Assembly (NCBI GenBank): GCA_905215775.1
Contig: CAJMRM010000070.1
Span: 1 to 7,923 of the forward strand
From: an uncultured bacterium
GTDB lineage: Bacteria; Bacillota; Clostridia; Lachnospirales; Lachnospiraceae
Direction: 5' to 3'
DNA: 7,923 nt
This document shows, one piece after another, positions 1 to 4,657 of the stretch; the first letter of the stretch is position 1; the number at the start of each line of letters is the position of its first letter. Under the pieces are notes generated by a model, which worked only from the letters and a program-made list of their open reading frames with translations, ran no database searches and was not told where the DNA came from. The position numbers and the translations under genes are program-made.

Positions 1-215
1 TGTCTGGACTCCATGTCCTCACGGCAGATACCGTAATTGCCAATTAAAGGATAAGTCATTACCACTGCCTGCCCCGCATAGGAGGGATCGGTCAGCACTT
101 CCAGATAACCGGTCATGGATGTATTAAACACAATTTCACTGATCACTTCTCTGGAGGAGCCGATGCTTGTTCCTTCAAACACAGTTCCGTCTTCCAGTAT
201 TAAATATGCCTTCAT
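1..215 (-). CDS. carA: Carbamoyl-phosphate synthase small (glutaminase) subunit, N-terminal part
   Basis: The small subunit hydrolyses glutamine and passes ammonia to the large subunit (CarB), which makes carbamoyl phosphate for pyrimidine and arginine synthesis in the cytoplasm. Seventy-one codons are visible before the window edge. The protein begins MKAYLILEDGTVFEG and contains the family-typical stretch EIVFNTSMTGYLEVLTDPSY (residues 27-46) followed by GQAVVMTYPLIGNYG. These belong to the N-terminal CPSase small-chain domain; the class I glutaminase domain with its catalytic Cys lies outside the window. The start at 215 is supported by an AAAGGGTGG-like ribosome site just upstream and by homology starting at residue 1. 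It has its own promoter and is separated from the cotJ operon by a terminator, so it is not part of the spore operon. Identification is by recognised sequence and is firm; only completeness is unknown. Confidence 0.95.
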   Translation of the reverse strand, partial: MKAYLILEDGTVFEGTSIGSSREVISEIVFNTSMTGYLEVLTDPSYAGQAVVMTYPLIGNYGICREDMESR

Positions 216-273
216 GACGCCACCCTTTCTTTTTTGTTATCCGGGCTTTTCTATTTTAGCCCAAATTTTCACT

Positions 274-302
274 ATTCTATCATATCCTGATGATTTTTGC
301 AA
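274..302 (-). promoter_or_regulatory. Sigma-A-type promoter of carA
   Basis: Read on the minus strand: TTGCAA (297-302), a 17-base spacer, then TAGAAT (274-279). Both boxes are close to the vegetative consensus and spacing is ideal. Transcription would start near 267, giving a leader of about 50 bases. The leader holds a small hairpin, arms GGGCT and AGCCC (243-247 and 258-262), not followed by a U-run, so it is not an obvious attenuator. No PyrR-type anti-antiterminator was recognised. Confidence 0.7.
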
Positions 303-356
303 GCGGTTGACGTCGATTTCGGAATTTTTTTAGGAACAATTTTTCAGTTCCCCTTC

Positions 357-403
357 CAAAGCAGAAAACCGGCCCGGAAACACAGATCCATGCTCCGGGC
401 CGG
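357..403 (-). terminator. Intrinsic terminator of the cotJ operon
   Basis: A perfect 10-bp GC-rich stem (369-378 with 394-403; arms CCGGCCCGGA and TCCGGGCCGG) with a 15-base loop starts 11 bases after the cotJC stop. On the minus strand it is followed by TTTTCTGCTTT and preceded by an A-rich run. It should end cotJC transcription before the carA promoter. The plus-strand side (CCTTCTTTTTCTT) is even more U-rich, so it could act in both directions. Confidence 0.8.
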
Positions 404-414
404 CCTTCTTTTTC

Positions 415-1026
415 TTATGGTCTTAAGGGCATCTTGTCAAACTCAGGGTTGAAATAATAATAGTTGGACGGATCCAGCTTTTCCTTTATTTTTTCCAGGG
501 CCTCCCCGAACCGCTGGAAGTGGACGATCTCCCTGGCTCTTAAAAACTTCAAAGGAGCCAGCACGTCCGGGTCGTCGATGACCCGGATCAGATTCTCGTA
601 AACGACCCGAGCCTTCTGTTCTGCCGCCAGGTTTTCAAAAATATCTGCTGCGGCATCTCCCTTGCTCTGGAACTCGCAGGCATTAAAGGGGATACCGGCT
701 GCCGCCGCCGGCCAGAGCCCTGTGGTATGGTCGATATAATATGCGTCAAAGCCGGCTGTTTTCGCCTGCTCCGGCGTCAGGTTCCTGGTGAGCTGGTAAA
801 CCATGGCGCAGATGATCTCCAGATGCCCCAGCTCCTCGGTGCCGATGTCCGTCAGGAGACCGCTTACCTCCCTGCATGGCATGGAATATCTCTGGGCCAG
901 ATACCGCATGGACGCCGACAGCTCCCCGTCGGGGCCGCCAAACTGGCTTAGGATCAGGGACGCCGTCCTGGGACACGTATTTTTAATATTCACCGGATAC
1001 TGCAGCCGTTTTTCATAATTCCACAT
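415..1026 (-). CDS. cotJC: Spore coat protein CotJC, manganese-catalase family
   Basis: A 203-residue protein beginning MWNYEKRLQYPV, the same opening as Bacillus CotJC, and of normal length for the family. It has the ferritin-like four-helix fold of dimanganese catalases. By comparison with known manganese catalases the likely metal ligands are E35 (GPDGELSA), E65 and H68 (TEELGHLE), E136 (AAEQKAR) and E166/H169 (REIVHF), so a dimetal site appears intact. The C-terminus carries a Tyr-rich tail (SNYYYFNPEF, residues 187-196). In Bacillus CotJC is a spore-coat component assembled with CotJA; a peroxide-removing role is inferred from family, not proven here. An in-frame extension up to 1131 exists, but homology starts at 1026. 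The start ATG shares its A with the TAA stop of cotJB (TAATG), so translation is probably coupled. Confidence 0.95.
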   Translation of the reverse strand: MWNYEKRLQYPVNIKNTCPRTASLILSQFGGPDGELSASMRYLAQRYSMPCREVSGLLTDIGTEELGHLEIICAMVYQLTRNLTPEQAKTAGFDAYYIDHTTGLWPAAAAGIPFNACEFQSKGDAAADIFENLAAEQKARVVYENLIRVIDDPDVLAPLKFLRAREIVHFQRFGEALEKIKEKLDPSNYYYFNPEFDKMPLRP

Positions 1027-1331
1027 TATAAAACGCCCCCTTCCCATGGCATCGGCCCGTCTGACCAGGCAAAGCGCTTCTGATCCCCATATTCCGTGAG
1101 AACGCCGCTCCGGCTGCCGGGATCCGGGCATACCAGATCCACGGTCAGAGGCTCAAACTGATCCGCGAAGGTTTTCAGCCGCTCCCTCCGCTTTTTTGAC
1201 AGCTCTGAAAACGCCTTTAAGGCCTCCGGATCCTCCGGGTGGGTATCCAGATACAGCGTCAGGTCGTTGACCATAAAGCTGGTCTCCCCGATTTCCTTTA
1301 AAAGCCGCATGCGTTCCATACGATCATCCAT
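1026..1331 (-). CDS. cotJB: Spore coat protein CotJB
   Basis: A 101-residue protein with the CotJB hallmark LTLYLDTHPED (residues 24-34) in a short helical N-terminal half (LLKEIGETSFMVNDLTLYLDTHP, then a charged FSELSKKRRERLKTF helix). The C-terminus has the family's Trp-containing ending (FAWSDGPMPWEGG, residues 88-99). CotJB is a small protein encoded between CotJA and CotJC in sporulating Firmicutes; its biochemical activity is unknown. The start at 1331 is chosen because GGGAGG lies 8-10 bases upstream and homology begins near there; an alternative ATG at 1358 would add nine residues (MRRGREADS) of no family similarity. The start overlaps the end of cotJA by 8 bases (ATGGATGA) and the stop overlaps cotJC by one base, showing a tightly coupled operon. 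Confidence 0.93.
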   Translation of the reverse strand: MDDRMERMRLLKEIGETSFMVNDLTLYLDTHPEDPEALKAFSELSKKRRERLKTFADQFEPLTVDLVCPDPGSRSGVLTEYGDQKRFAWSDGPMPWEGGVL

Positions 1332-1509
1332 GGAGTCCGCCTCCCTTCCCCGCCGCATAAAAGGGCCGGTCCAGAGACGGGAACACAGTGCCCTCCCTCA
1401 GGGCCTTTTCCGGATCGTACAGGATTTCCCAGGACTGGACCGGAGCCTGGACCATGGCCAGGACCGGCGCTGCCGGGACATTTTCCTTTTTACACGTACA
1501 AAAATCCAT
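1324..1509 (-). CDS. cotJA: Spore coat-associated protein CotJA
   Basis: A 61-residue protein. The C-terminal half carries the CotJA signature SWEILYDPEKALREGTVFP followed by SLDRPF (residues 27-50), in which the ALxxGTxFPxLxxPF pattern is diagnostic. The N-terminus has a Cys pair (DFCTC, residues 2-6). In Bacillus CotJA is needed for CotJC incorporation into the spore coat. The start at 1509 is supported by a strong ribosome site, AAAGGAG (1518-1524), 8 bases upstream. A GTG at 1575 would add 22 residues with no CotJA similarity and ignores this ribosome site. The ATG lies inside a 13-bp inverted repeat (listed separately) that could hide the start codon in mRNA. It is the second gene of the proposed operon, 71 bases after the 49-residue gene. 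Confidence 0.9.
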   Translation of the reverse strand: MDFCTCKKENVPAAPVLAMVQAPVQSWEILYDPEKALREGTVFPSLDRPFYAAGKGGGLHG

Positions 1510-1572
1510 TGCGCACACTCCTTTCGAGACTGTTTTTGTCCTCTCTTTCAGTATGTGCCCGCAATGGATTTT
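1501..1572 (-). promoter_or_regulatory. Inverted repeat that would bury the cotJA start codon in an mRNA stem
   Basis: Positions 1501-1513 and 1560-1572 are perfect 13-base reverse complements (AAAATCCATTGCG / CGCAATGGATTTT). Further in, 1514-1517 (CACA) and 1554-1557 (TGTG) can add four pairs past a two-base bulge. In the minus-strand transcript the 3' arm contains the cotJA ATG (1507-1509), while the AAAGGAG ribosome site sits at the edge of the loop. A repeat of this length within 72 bases is very unlikely by chance. No U-run follows, so it is not a terminator. A role in translational control, or as an mRNA processing or stability element between cistrons, is inference. Confidence 0.65.
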
Positions 1573-1580
1573 CACACTGG

Positions 1581-1730
1581 TTAACCTTCGCCTTCCTTTA
1601 CAATCTTGTCCAGAATACGGATCAGGTCGTGGACGGACCGGATGTCCTCTCCGCGGCTTAGGATCACACTCTGGAGCTCCGGCGACAGGCTGTTGAATTT
1701 TTCTCTGACATTCGGAGAAATATATGGCAT
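1581..1730 (-). CDS. Small uncharacterised protein (49 aa) ahead of cotJA
   Basis: Forty-nine residues, MPYISPNVREKFNSLSPELQ to IVKEGEG, soluble and charged, with no signal peptide or membrane segment. It appears to form two or three short helices: NVREKFNSLSPELQSVILSR, then SVHDLIRILDKIVKEG. I do not recognise a named family. The start at 1730 is supported by GAGGTGA, five to six bases upstream, directly downstream of a sporulation-sigma-like promoter. The reading frame stays open far upstream to 2216, but that extension is antisense to the CAP-domain gene and would ignore this ribosome site. Its position as first gene of the cotJABC transcription unit suggests a sporulation role, perhaps in coat or in coupling to CotJ assembly; this is inference from context only. 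Confidence 0.75.
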   Translation of the reverse strand: MPYISPNVREKFNSLSPELQSVILSRGEDIRSVHDLIRILDKIVKEGEG

Positions 1731-1747
1731 ATGATCACCTCGGTTTC

Positions 1748-1776
1748 TAGTATGGAACCGAGATATAATTTTATAC
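1748..1776 (-). promoter_or_regulatory. Sporulation-sigma (sigma-G/sigma-E-like) promoter for the 49-aa gene and cotJABC
   Basis: On the minus strand GTATA (1772-1776) is followed by a 17-base spacer and CATACTA (1748-1754). This matches the sigma-G pattern known in Bacillus (gyATA, N17-18, CATnnTA) and partly overlaps the sigma-E pattern, which shares CATA. The start would lie about 1740-1743, leaving a leader of only 10-13 bases that just includes the GAGGTGA ribosome site. No good sigma-A promoter was seen here. The -10 box is flanked by an imperfect inverted repeat, CTCGGTT / AACCGAG (1739-1745 and 1756-1762). Confidence 0.6.
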
Positions 1777-1788
1777 GAGGCTTCGGGA

Positions 1789-1858
1789 ATTTCCTTTTTC
1801 CATTGGAGGAAGGTTCTTCCAGCTCTTCCATTTCTTCCCGGATGCAATGGAAGGAAAT
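1789..1858 (+). promoter_or_regulatory. Inverted repeat covering the ribosome site of the CAP-domain gene
   Basis: ATTTCC (1789-1794) pairs with GGAAAT (1853-1858), and TTCCATTG (1798-1805) pairs with CAATGGAA (1845-1852), giving 14 base pairs broken by one three-base bulge (1795-1797). The 3' arm holds the AAGGA ribosome site (1851-1855) and ends two bases before the ATG at 1861. The loop contains a minor inner hairpin (GGAAG / CTTCC). The effect would be to hide the ribosome site. Whether the stem forms in the transcript depends on the start point, which I could not place; no convincing plus-strand promoter was found between 1731 and 1789. Confidence 0.5.
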
Positions 1859-1860
1859 GT

Positions 1861-2424
1861 ATGAACGGAAGCCTTTCAGGCCTGATCCGCTTCCCCGTTT
1901 GCACAGGAAAGATACCCGCTCCCCAGAAACCGGAGTTCCCCCAGGGATCGTGCAAACCGGAATTCCCCCAGGCTCCGGAGCAGCCGGACGCGCCGGAAAA
2001 CAACGGAGCTCCCGGGGCCGGAGACGGAGTCCAGGACCCCGGAGCCGCAGATCCGGCCATTTCCCAGGTACTCGCTCTGGTAAACGACCAGAGGGCGCGG
2101 TCCGGCCTTGGCTCCCTCACCCTGGATCCCGAAGCCGCAAAGGCTGCCGGAGTCCGCGCCCGGGAGATCCGGATCTCTTTCTCCCATACCCGCCCCGATG
2201 GCCGGGACTTCTCCACCGCCCTCTCGGAAGCCGGAGCTTCCTTCCGCGCCTCCGGGGAAAATATCGCCTACGGCCAGAATTCAGCCGGACAGGTGATGGA
2301 GGTCTGGATGAACAGTCCCGGCCACAGGGCCAATCTCTTAAATCCCGGCTATTCGCGGATCGGCATCGGCCACGTAAAAGACAGCCGGGGCGTGGACCAC
2401 TGGGTCCAGCTTTTCTTAAACTGA
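1861..2424 (+). CDS. CAP-domain (SCP/PR-1, YkwD-like) protein without visible signal peptide
   Basis: A 187-residue protein. Residues 1-65 are low-complexity, rich in Pro, Gly, Ala and Glu, with a nine-residue tandem repeat KPEFPQGSC / KPEFPQAPE (residues 23-40) and two Cys (14, 31). Residues 66-187 form a CAP domain: LALVNDQRARSGL at the start, H109 in FSHTRPDGRDF, E133 in GENIAYGQ, E147 and H155 in EVWMNSPGHRANLL, and the closing HWVQLFLN. The H, E, E, H set of the CAP cavity is therefore present. Most bacterial CAP proteins are exported, but no hydrophobic N-terminal segment is seen, and frames upstream give none. The ATG at 1861 has AAGGA five bases before it. Endospore formers have a known spore-linked YkwD-type CAP subgroup; together with the divergent cotJ operon this suggests a coat or spore role, by inference. 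The molecular activity is unknown. The gene is GC-rich relative to its neighbours. Confidence 0.85.
   Translation: MNGSLSGLIRFPVCTGKIPAPQKPEFPQGSCKPEFPQAPEQPDAPENNGAPGAGDGVQDPGAADPAISQVLALVNDQRARSGLGSLTLDPEAAKAAGVRAREIRISFSHTRPDGRDFSTALSEAGASFRASGENIAYGQNSAGQVMEVWMNSPGHRANLLNPGYSRIGIGHVKDSRGVDHWVQLFLN
1927..1980 (+). repeat. 27-bp tandem repeat in the Pro-rich leader of the CAP gene
   Basis: Two in-frame 27-base units start at 1927 and 1954. Their first 19 bases differ at one position and encode KPEFPQ twice. The duplication suggests the Pro-rich spacer may vary in copy number between strains, which is inference. Confidence 0.7.
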
Positions 2425-2460
2425 CCCGGCCAGTGAACCGTCCGCGGATGCATTAGAGTC

Positions 2461-2493
2461 AAAAAGAAGCCGCTGGCCAGCGGCTTCTTTTTT
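2461..2493. terminator. Bidirectional intrinsic terminator between the CAP gene and gap
   Basis: A perfect palindrome (left half 2461-2476, right half 2477-2492) consists of an A-run, a GC-rich stem (GAAGCCGC / GCGGCTTC) and a T-run, so each strand reads stem followed by U-run. It lies 36 bases after the CAP stop on the plus strand and about 125 bases after the gap stop on the minus strand. It serves two convergent genes. The interval 2494-2616 beyond it holds nothing else I can support. Confidence 0.9.
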
Positions 2494-2616
2494 GATCGTA
2501 TGGTTCATAATCGTAATGACGAATGTATATGTCCCTTACAGAGATATGGTCTGGGTACTGCTGCTATTTCTGCATTTTGCGGCCATTGCTTTTGTATCTG
2601 CCGATCTATGTCTGGA

Positions 2617-3636
2617 TCAGGCCAGATCCACGCTGTTCATATATTTGATCAGGCGGAAAATCTGGCTGGTATAACCCCATTCATTGTCGTAGAACGCGAT
2701 CAGCTTAAAAAAGTGGGAGTTTACCTGAATGCCTTCCCTTGCATCGAAGCTGGAGGCGTGGGAATCGCCTATGAAGTCCGAAGATACCACCTCGTCTTCA
2801 ATATAGTCCAGGATTCCGGAAAGCTCGTTTTCACTGGCCTCCTTCATCTTCCGGCAGATATCCTCGTAGGAAGCCGGCGATTTTAACGCCACGTTCAGAT
2901 CCACGATGGAAACGTCGGAAGTTGGAACACGGTAGGAAATACCGTTCATCTTATCCTTTAAAGAAGGGATCACCAGAGAGATCGCTTTTGCCGCTCCTGT
3001 GGTGGATGGGATAATGTTTCCAAACACCGAACGGCCCGTTCTCCAGTCCTTTAAGGATCTGCAGTCCACCACCTTCTGCTTCGCTGTCGCAGAATGGATC
3101 GTGGACATCAGCCCATATTCAATACCGTAATGATCTTCAAGCACTTTACAGATGGGGGCAAGACAGTTTGTAGTACAGGATGCATTGGAAACCACCATCA
3201 TATCCGGTCTGTATGTTTCATGATTGATGCCCATAACAAAGGTGGGGGTCACATCGTCCTTGGCCGGCGCAGTTACGATCACTTTCTTTGCGCCTGCCCG
3301 GATGTGTGCCATGGCCTTTTCTGTGGTACAGAAGGCTCCTGTGGCGTCGATGATATACTCGGCGCCGCACTCTCCCCATGGGATCAGGGAAGCATCGCTC
3401 TCAGAGTATACCGGGATCTTCTGTCCGTTTACAACGATCCCGTTTTCATATGTATCCAGGGTTCCCTGGAAGCGTCCGAATATGGTATCATACCGGATCA
3501 TATATAACATATACTCTAAATTTGCGTTGCGGACATTGATCCCGCATAAATGAAACTCTTCCGGTTTGTCGATGGCGATGCGGAATGCGACTCTTCCTAT
3601 ACGTCCAAATCCGTTGATGCCAATTTGAATTGCCAT
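2617..3636 (-). CDS. gap: Type I glyceraldehyde-3-phosphate dehydrogenase with atypical coenzyme-site residues
   Basis: A 339-residue cytoplasmic GAPDH of normal length, converting glyceraldehyde 3-phosphate, phosphate and NAD(P)+ to 1,3-bisphosphoglycerate, or the reverse. The Rossmann motif is INGFGRIGR (residues 7-15). The active site is SNASCTTNCLAP with catalytic Cys154, and the partner His181 lies in STIHSATAKQK. The protein ends with FYDNEWGY near the C-terminus. It resembles the E. coli/eukaryote-like branch (KDWRTGRSVFGNIIPSTTGAAKA). The acidic residue that normally follows strand 2 and selects NAD (Asp in IND) is replaced: the text reads CGINVRNAN, Val35-Arg36. The S-loop position usually Pro is Arg193 (VVDCRSLKDW). 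Both changes point to NADP use or dual specificity, by inference. The start at 3636 has AGGAGG about 10 bases upstream; 34 further upstream residues have no GAPDH similarity. The gene stands alone, with no pgk or tpi beside it. Confidence 0.95.
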   Translation of the reverse strand: MAIQIGINGFGRIGRVAFRIAIDKPEEFHLCGINVRNANLEYMLYMIRYDTIFGRFQGTLDTYENGIVVNGQKIPVYSESDASLIPWGECGAEYIIDATGAFCTTEKAMAHIRAGAKKVIVTAPAKDDVTPTFVMGINHETYRPDMMVVSNASCTTNCLAPICKVLEDHYGIEYGLMSTIHSATAKQKVVDCRSLKDWRTGRSVFGNIIPSTTGAAKAISLVIPSLKDKMNGISYRVPTSDVSIVDLNVALKSPASYEDICRKMKEASENELSGILDYIEDEVVSSDFIGDSHASSFDAREGIQVNSHFFKLIAFYDNEWGYTSQIFRLIKYMNSVDLA

Positions 3637-3728
3637 TGCAAATGTACCTCCTATAAAAAACATACCTTTTTCATTGAATGGCAATGACCTCTGCAGTAAA
3701 TAACCGTGAATTGCTGTAACCCAAGGCC

Positions 3729-3807
3729 AGTGTAACATAAGCGTTCAAAAAAAGCCAGTGATTCGGAGGTAATTAAACATTTAACGGGATTGGTATTTTT
3801 TTTACAA
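3729..3807 (-). promoter_or_regulatory. Candidate promoters for gap
   Basis: Two weak candidates are visible on the minus strand. One is TTGTAA (3802-3807), a 17-base spacer and TTAAAT (3779-3784). The other is an extended -10, TGTTACACT (3729-3737), without a good -35. Either would leave a long 5' leader (roughly 90-140 bases). I cannot decide between them. The rest of the 280-base gap between gap and the acetyltransferase gene (3637-3916) holds the acetyltransferase promoter and its dyad, and no further gene. Confidence 0.25.
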
Positions 3808-3832
3808 TGCGGGAGACTTCGAGGCAGCCTTT

Positions 3833-3869
3833 TTATACAAGTCGACATATCGTTCGTTCTCTTGTATAA
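3833..3869. promoter_or_regulatory. Operator-like inverted repeat around the acetyltransferase promoter
   Basis: Perfect 9-base arms TTATACAAG (3833-3841) and CTTGTATAA (3861-3869) are separated by 19 bases. The left arm abuts the -35 box and the right arm overlaps the -10 box. A dimeric regulator binding both arms would block or remodel RNA polymerase. No regulator gene is visible in the window, so its identity is unknown. The arms are short and A/T-rich, so chance cannot be excluded. Confidence 0.45.
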
Positions 3870-3870
3870 T
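3842..3870 (+). promoter_or_regulatory. Sigma-A-type promoter of the acetyltransferase gene
   Basis: TCGACA (3842-3847, one mismatch to TTGACA), a 17-base spacer, and a consensus TATAAT (3865-3870). The start point would be near 3877, giving a leader of about 40 bases. Confidence 0.75.
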
Positions 3871-3916
3871 AATAGTATTTTCAACACTACCGCAGTAAAT
3901 GCAAAGGAGGTCTGCT

Positions 3917-4564
3917 ATGGAACAGGCAGTTCTGATCAGAAATGAACAAATGAGCGATTGGGAAAATGTGGAAGCTATCACAAGAAAAGCCTTTTACAAT
4001 GTCTATGTACCCGGATGTACCGAGCACTATCTGGTCCATATCATGCGGGAGCATGAGGACTTTATCCCGGAGCTGGACTTTGTGCTGGAGCTGAACGGCC
4101 GCGTCATCGGGAATATCATGTATACAAAAGCAAAATTAACGGATGAAGCAGGAACACAGAAAGAGATCGTGACCTTCGGCCCGGTCTGTATCCTGCCGGC
4201 CTATCAGCGAATGGGCTACGGAAAGCTGCTCATGGAGCATTCCTTTGAGAAAGCCCGGCAGATGGGATACGATACGATCGTCATATTCGGAAGTCCTGCC
4301 AATTATGTCAGCCGCGGATTCAAAAGCTGTAAAAAATACGGGGTTTCCATCGAAAACGGAAGGTATCCGGCAGCCATGCTGGTAAAGGAGCTGGTCCCCC
4401 ATGCCCTTGACGGTCATACATGGGTCTATCAGGACAGTCCCGTCATGGCCGTCAGCGAAGAAGACGCGCAGCGTTATGATGATGCGCTGGAGCCAATGGA
4501 AAAGAAGCAGCTTCCGTCCCAGGAAGAATTTTATATCATGAGTCATTCTTTTACAGAAGGATAA
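3917..4564 (+). CDS. GNAT-family N-acetyltransferase (YhbS-like)
   Basis: A 215-residue cytoplasmic protein that should transfer an acetyl group from acetyl-CoA to an unknown amine. The N-terminal part (LIRNEQMSDWENVEAITRKAF) is a standard GNAT opening. Motif A is FGPVCILPAYQRMGYGKLLM (residues 88-107), in which QRMGYG (97-102) is the pyrophosphate-binding Q/RxxGxG/A loop. A following IVIFGSPANYVSRGFKSCKKYG resembles the YhbS (COG3153) subgroup with its GxPxYYxRxGF-like segment. The C-terminal 60 residues are likely a substrate-side extension. The start at 3917 is set by AAAGGAGG (3903-3910), six bases upstream; the ATG at 3899 lies before that site. It is a single gene with its own promoter and terminator. 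The substrate cannot be read from sequence. Confidence 0.9.
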   Translation: MEQAVLIRNEQMSDWENVEAITRKAFYNVYVPGCTEHYLVHIMREHEDFIPELDFVLELNGRVIGNIMYTKAKLTDEAGTQKEIVTFGPVCILPAYQRMGYGKLLMEHSFEKARQMGYDTIVIFGSPANYVSRGFKSCKKYGVSIENGRYPAAMLVKELVPHALDGHTWVYQDSPVMAVSEEDAQRYDDALEPMEKKQLPSQEEFYIMSHSFTEG

Positions 4565-4586
4565 AGGGCCCGTTTCCGGGCCCTTT
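4563..4586. terminator. Hairpin terminator between the acetyltransferase gene and uxaA
   Basis: A perfect 10-bp stem (4563-4572 with 4577-4586; AAAGGGCCCG / CGGGCCCTTT) with a four-base loop starts inside the acetyltransferase stop codon. The trailing sequence (TTTCCTCTT on plus, TTTATCCTTCT on minus) is only moderately U-rich on either strand. It probably ends the plus gene and may also end the uxaBA transcript. A second, weaker hairpin (CTCAT / ATGAG, 4613-4617 and 4624-4628) lies between it and uxaA and has no U-run. Confidence 0.7.
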
Positions 4587-4657
4587 CCTCTTCACGCTCT
4601 TACTGGCAGCTTCTCATTTATTTATGAGGAAGCCTCGTCCGCAGCTGCACTCATTTT

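Noticed and set aside
216..268. Possible PyrR or attenuator control in the carA leader
   Set aside because: The leader is only about 50 bases, with one short hairpin lacking a U-run, and no PyrR-binding loop pattern was seen.
333..351. Small inverted repeat GGAAC / GTTCC upstream of the carA promoter
   Set aside because: Five-base arms with no U-run on either strand and no link to the -35/-10 boxes; it could easily be chance.
1530..1560. CATACTG in the cotJA upstream region as a second sporulation promoter
   Set aside because: The -10 lacks the final A of the sigma-G pattern, and no ATA-type -35 lies 16-18 bases upstream.
1731..2216. Long minus-strand frame (211 aa) ending with the 49-aa protein, and other frames antisense to the CAP gene
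   Set aside because: They are antisense to a recognisable CAP domain and arise from GC-rich sequence. Only the last 49 codons follow a good ribosome site and promoter.
2492..2674. 60-residue plus-strand hydrophobic frame after the CAP gene
   Set aside because: It would start with TTG inside the terminator T-run, has no ribosome site, and overlaps the 3' end of gap on the other strand.
3690..3903. Direct repeat GCAGTAAAT on both sides of the gap/acetyltransferase interval
   Set aside because: A nine-base match in a stretch of this length can be chance, and the copies do not align with either promoter in the same way.
3899..3916. Upstream ATG for the acetyltransferase (adds MQRRSA)
   Set aside because: Those codons are the ribosome site itself (AAAGGAGG), so the start at 3917 is much more likely.
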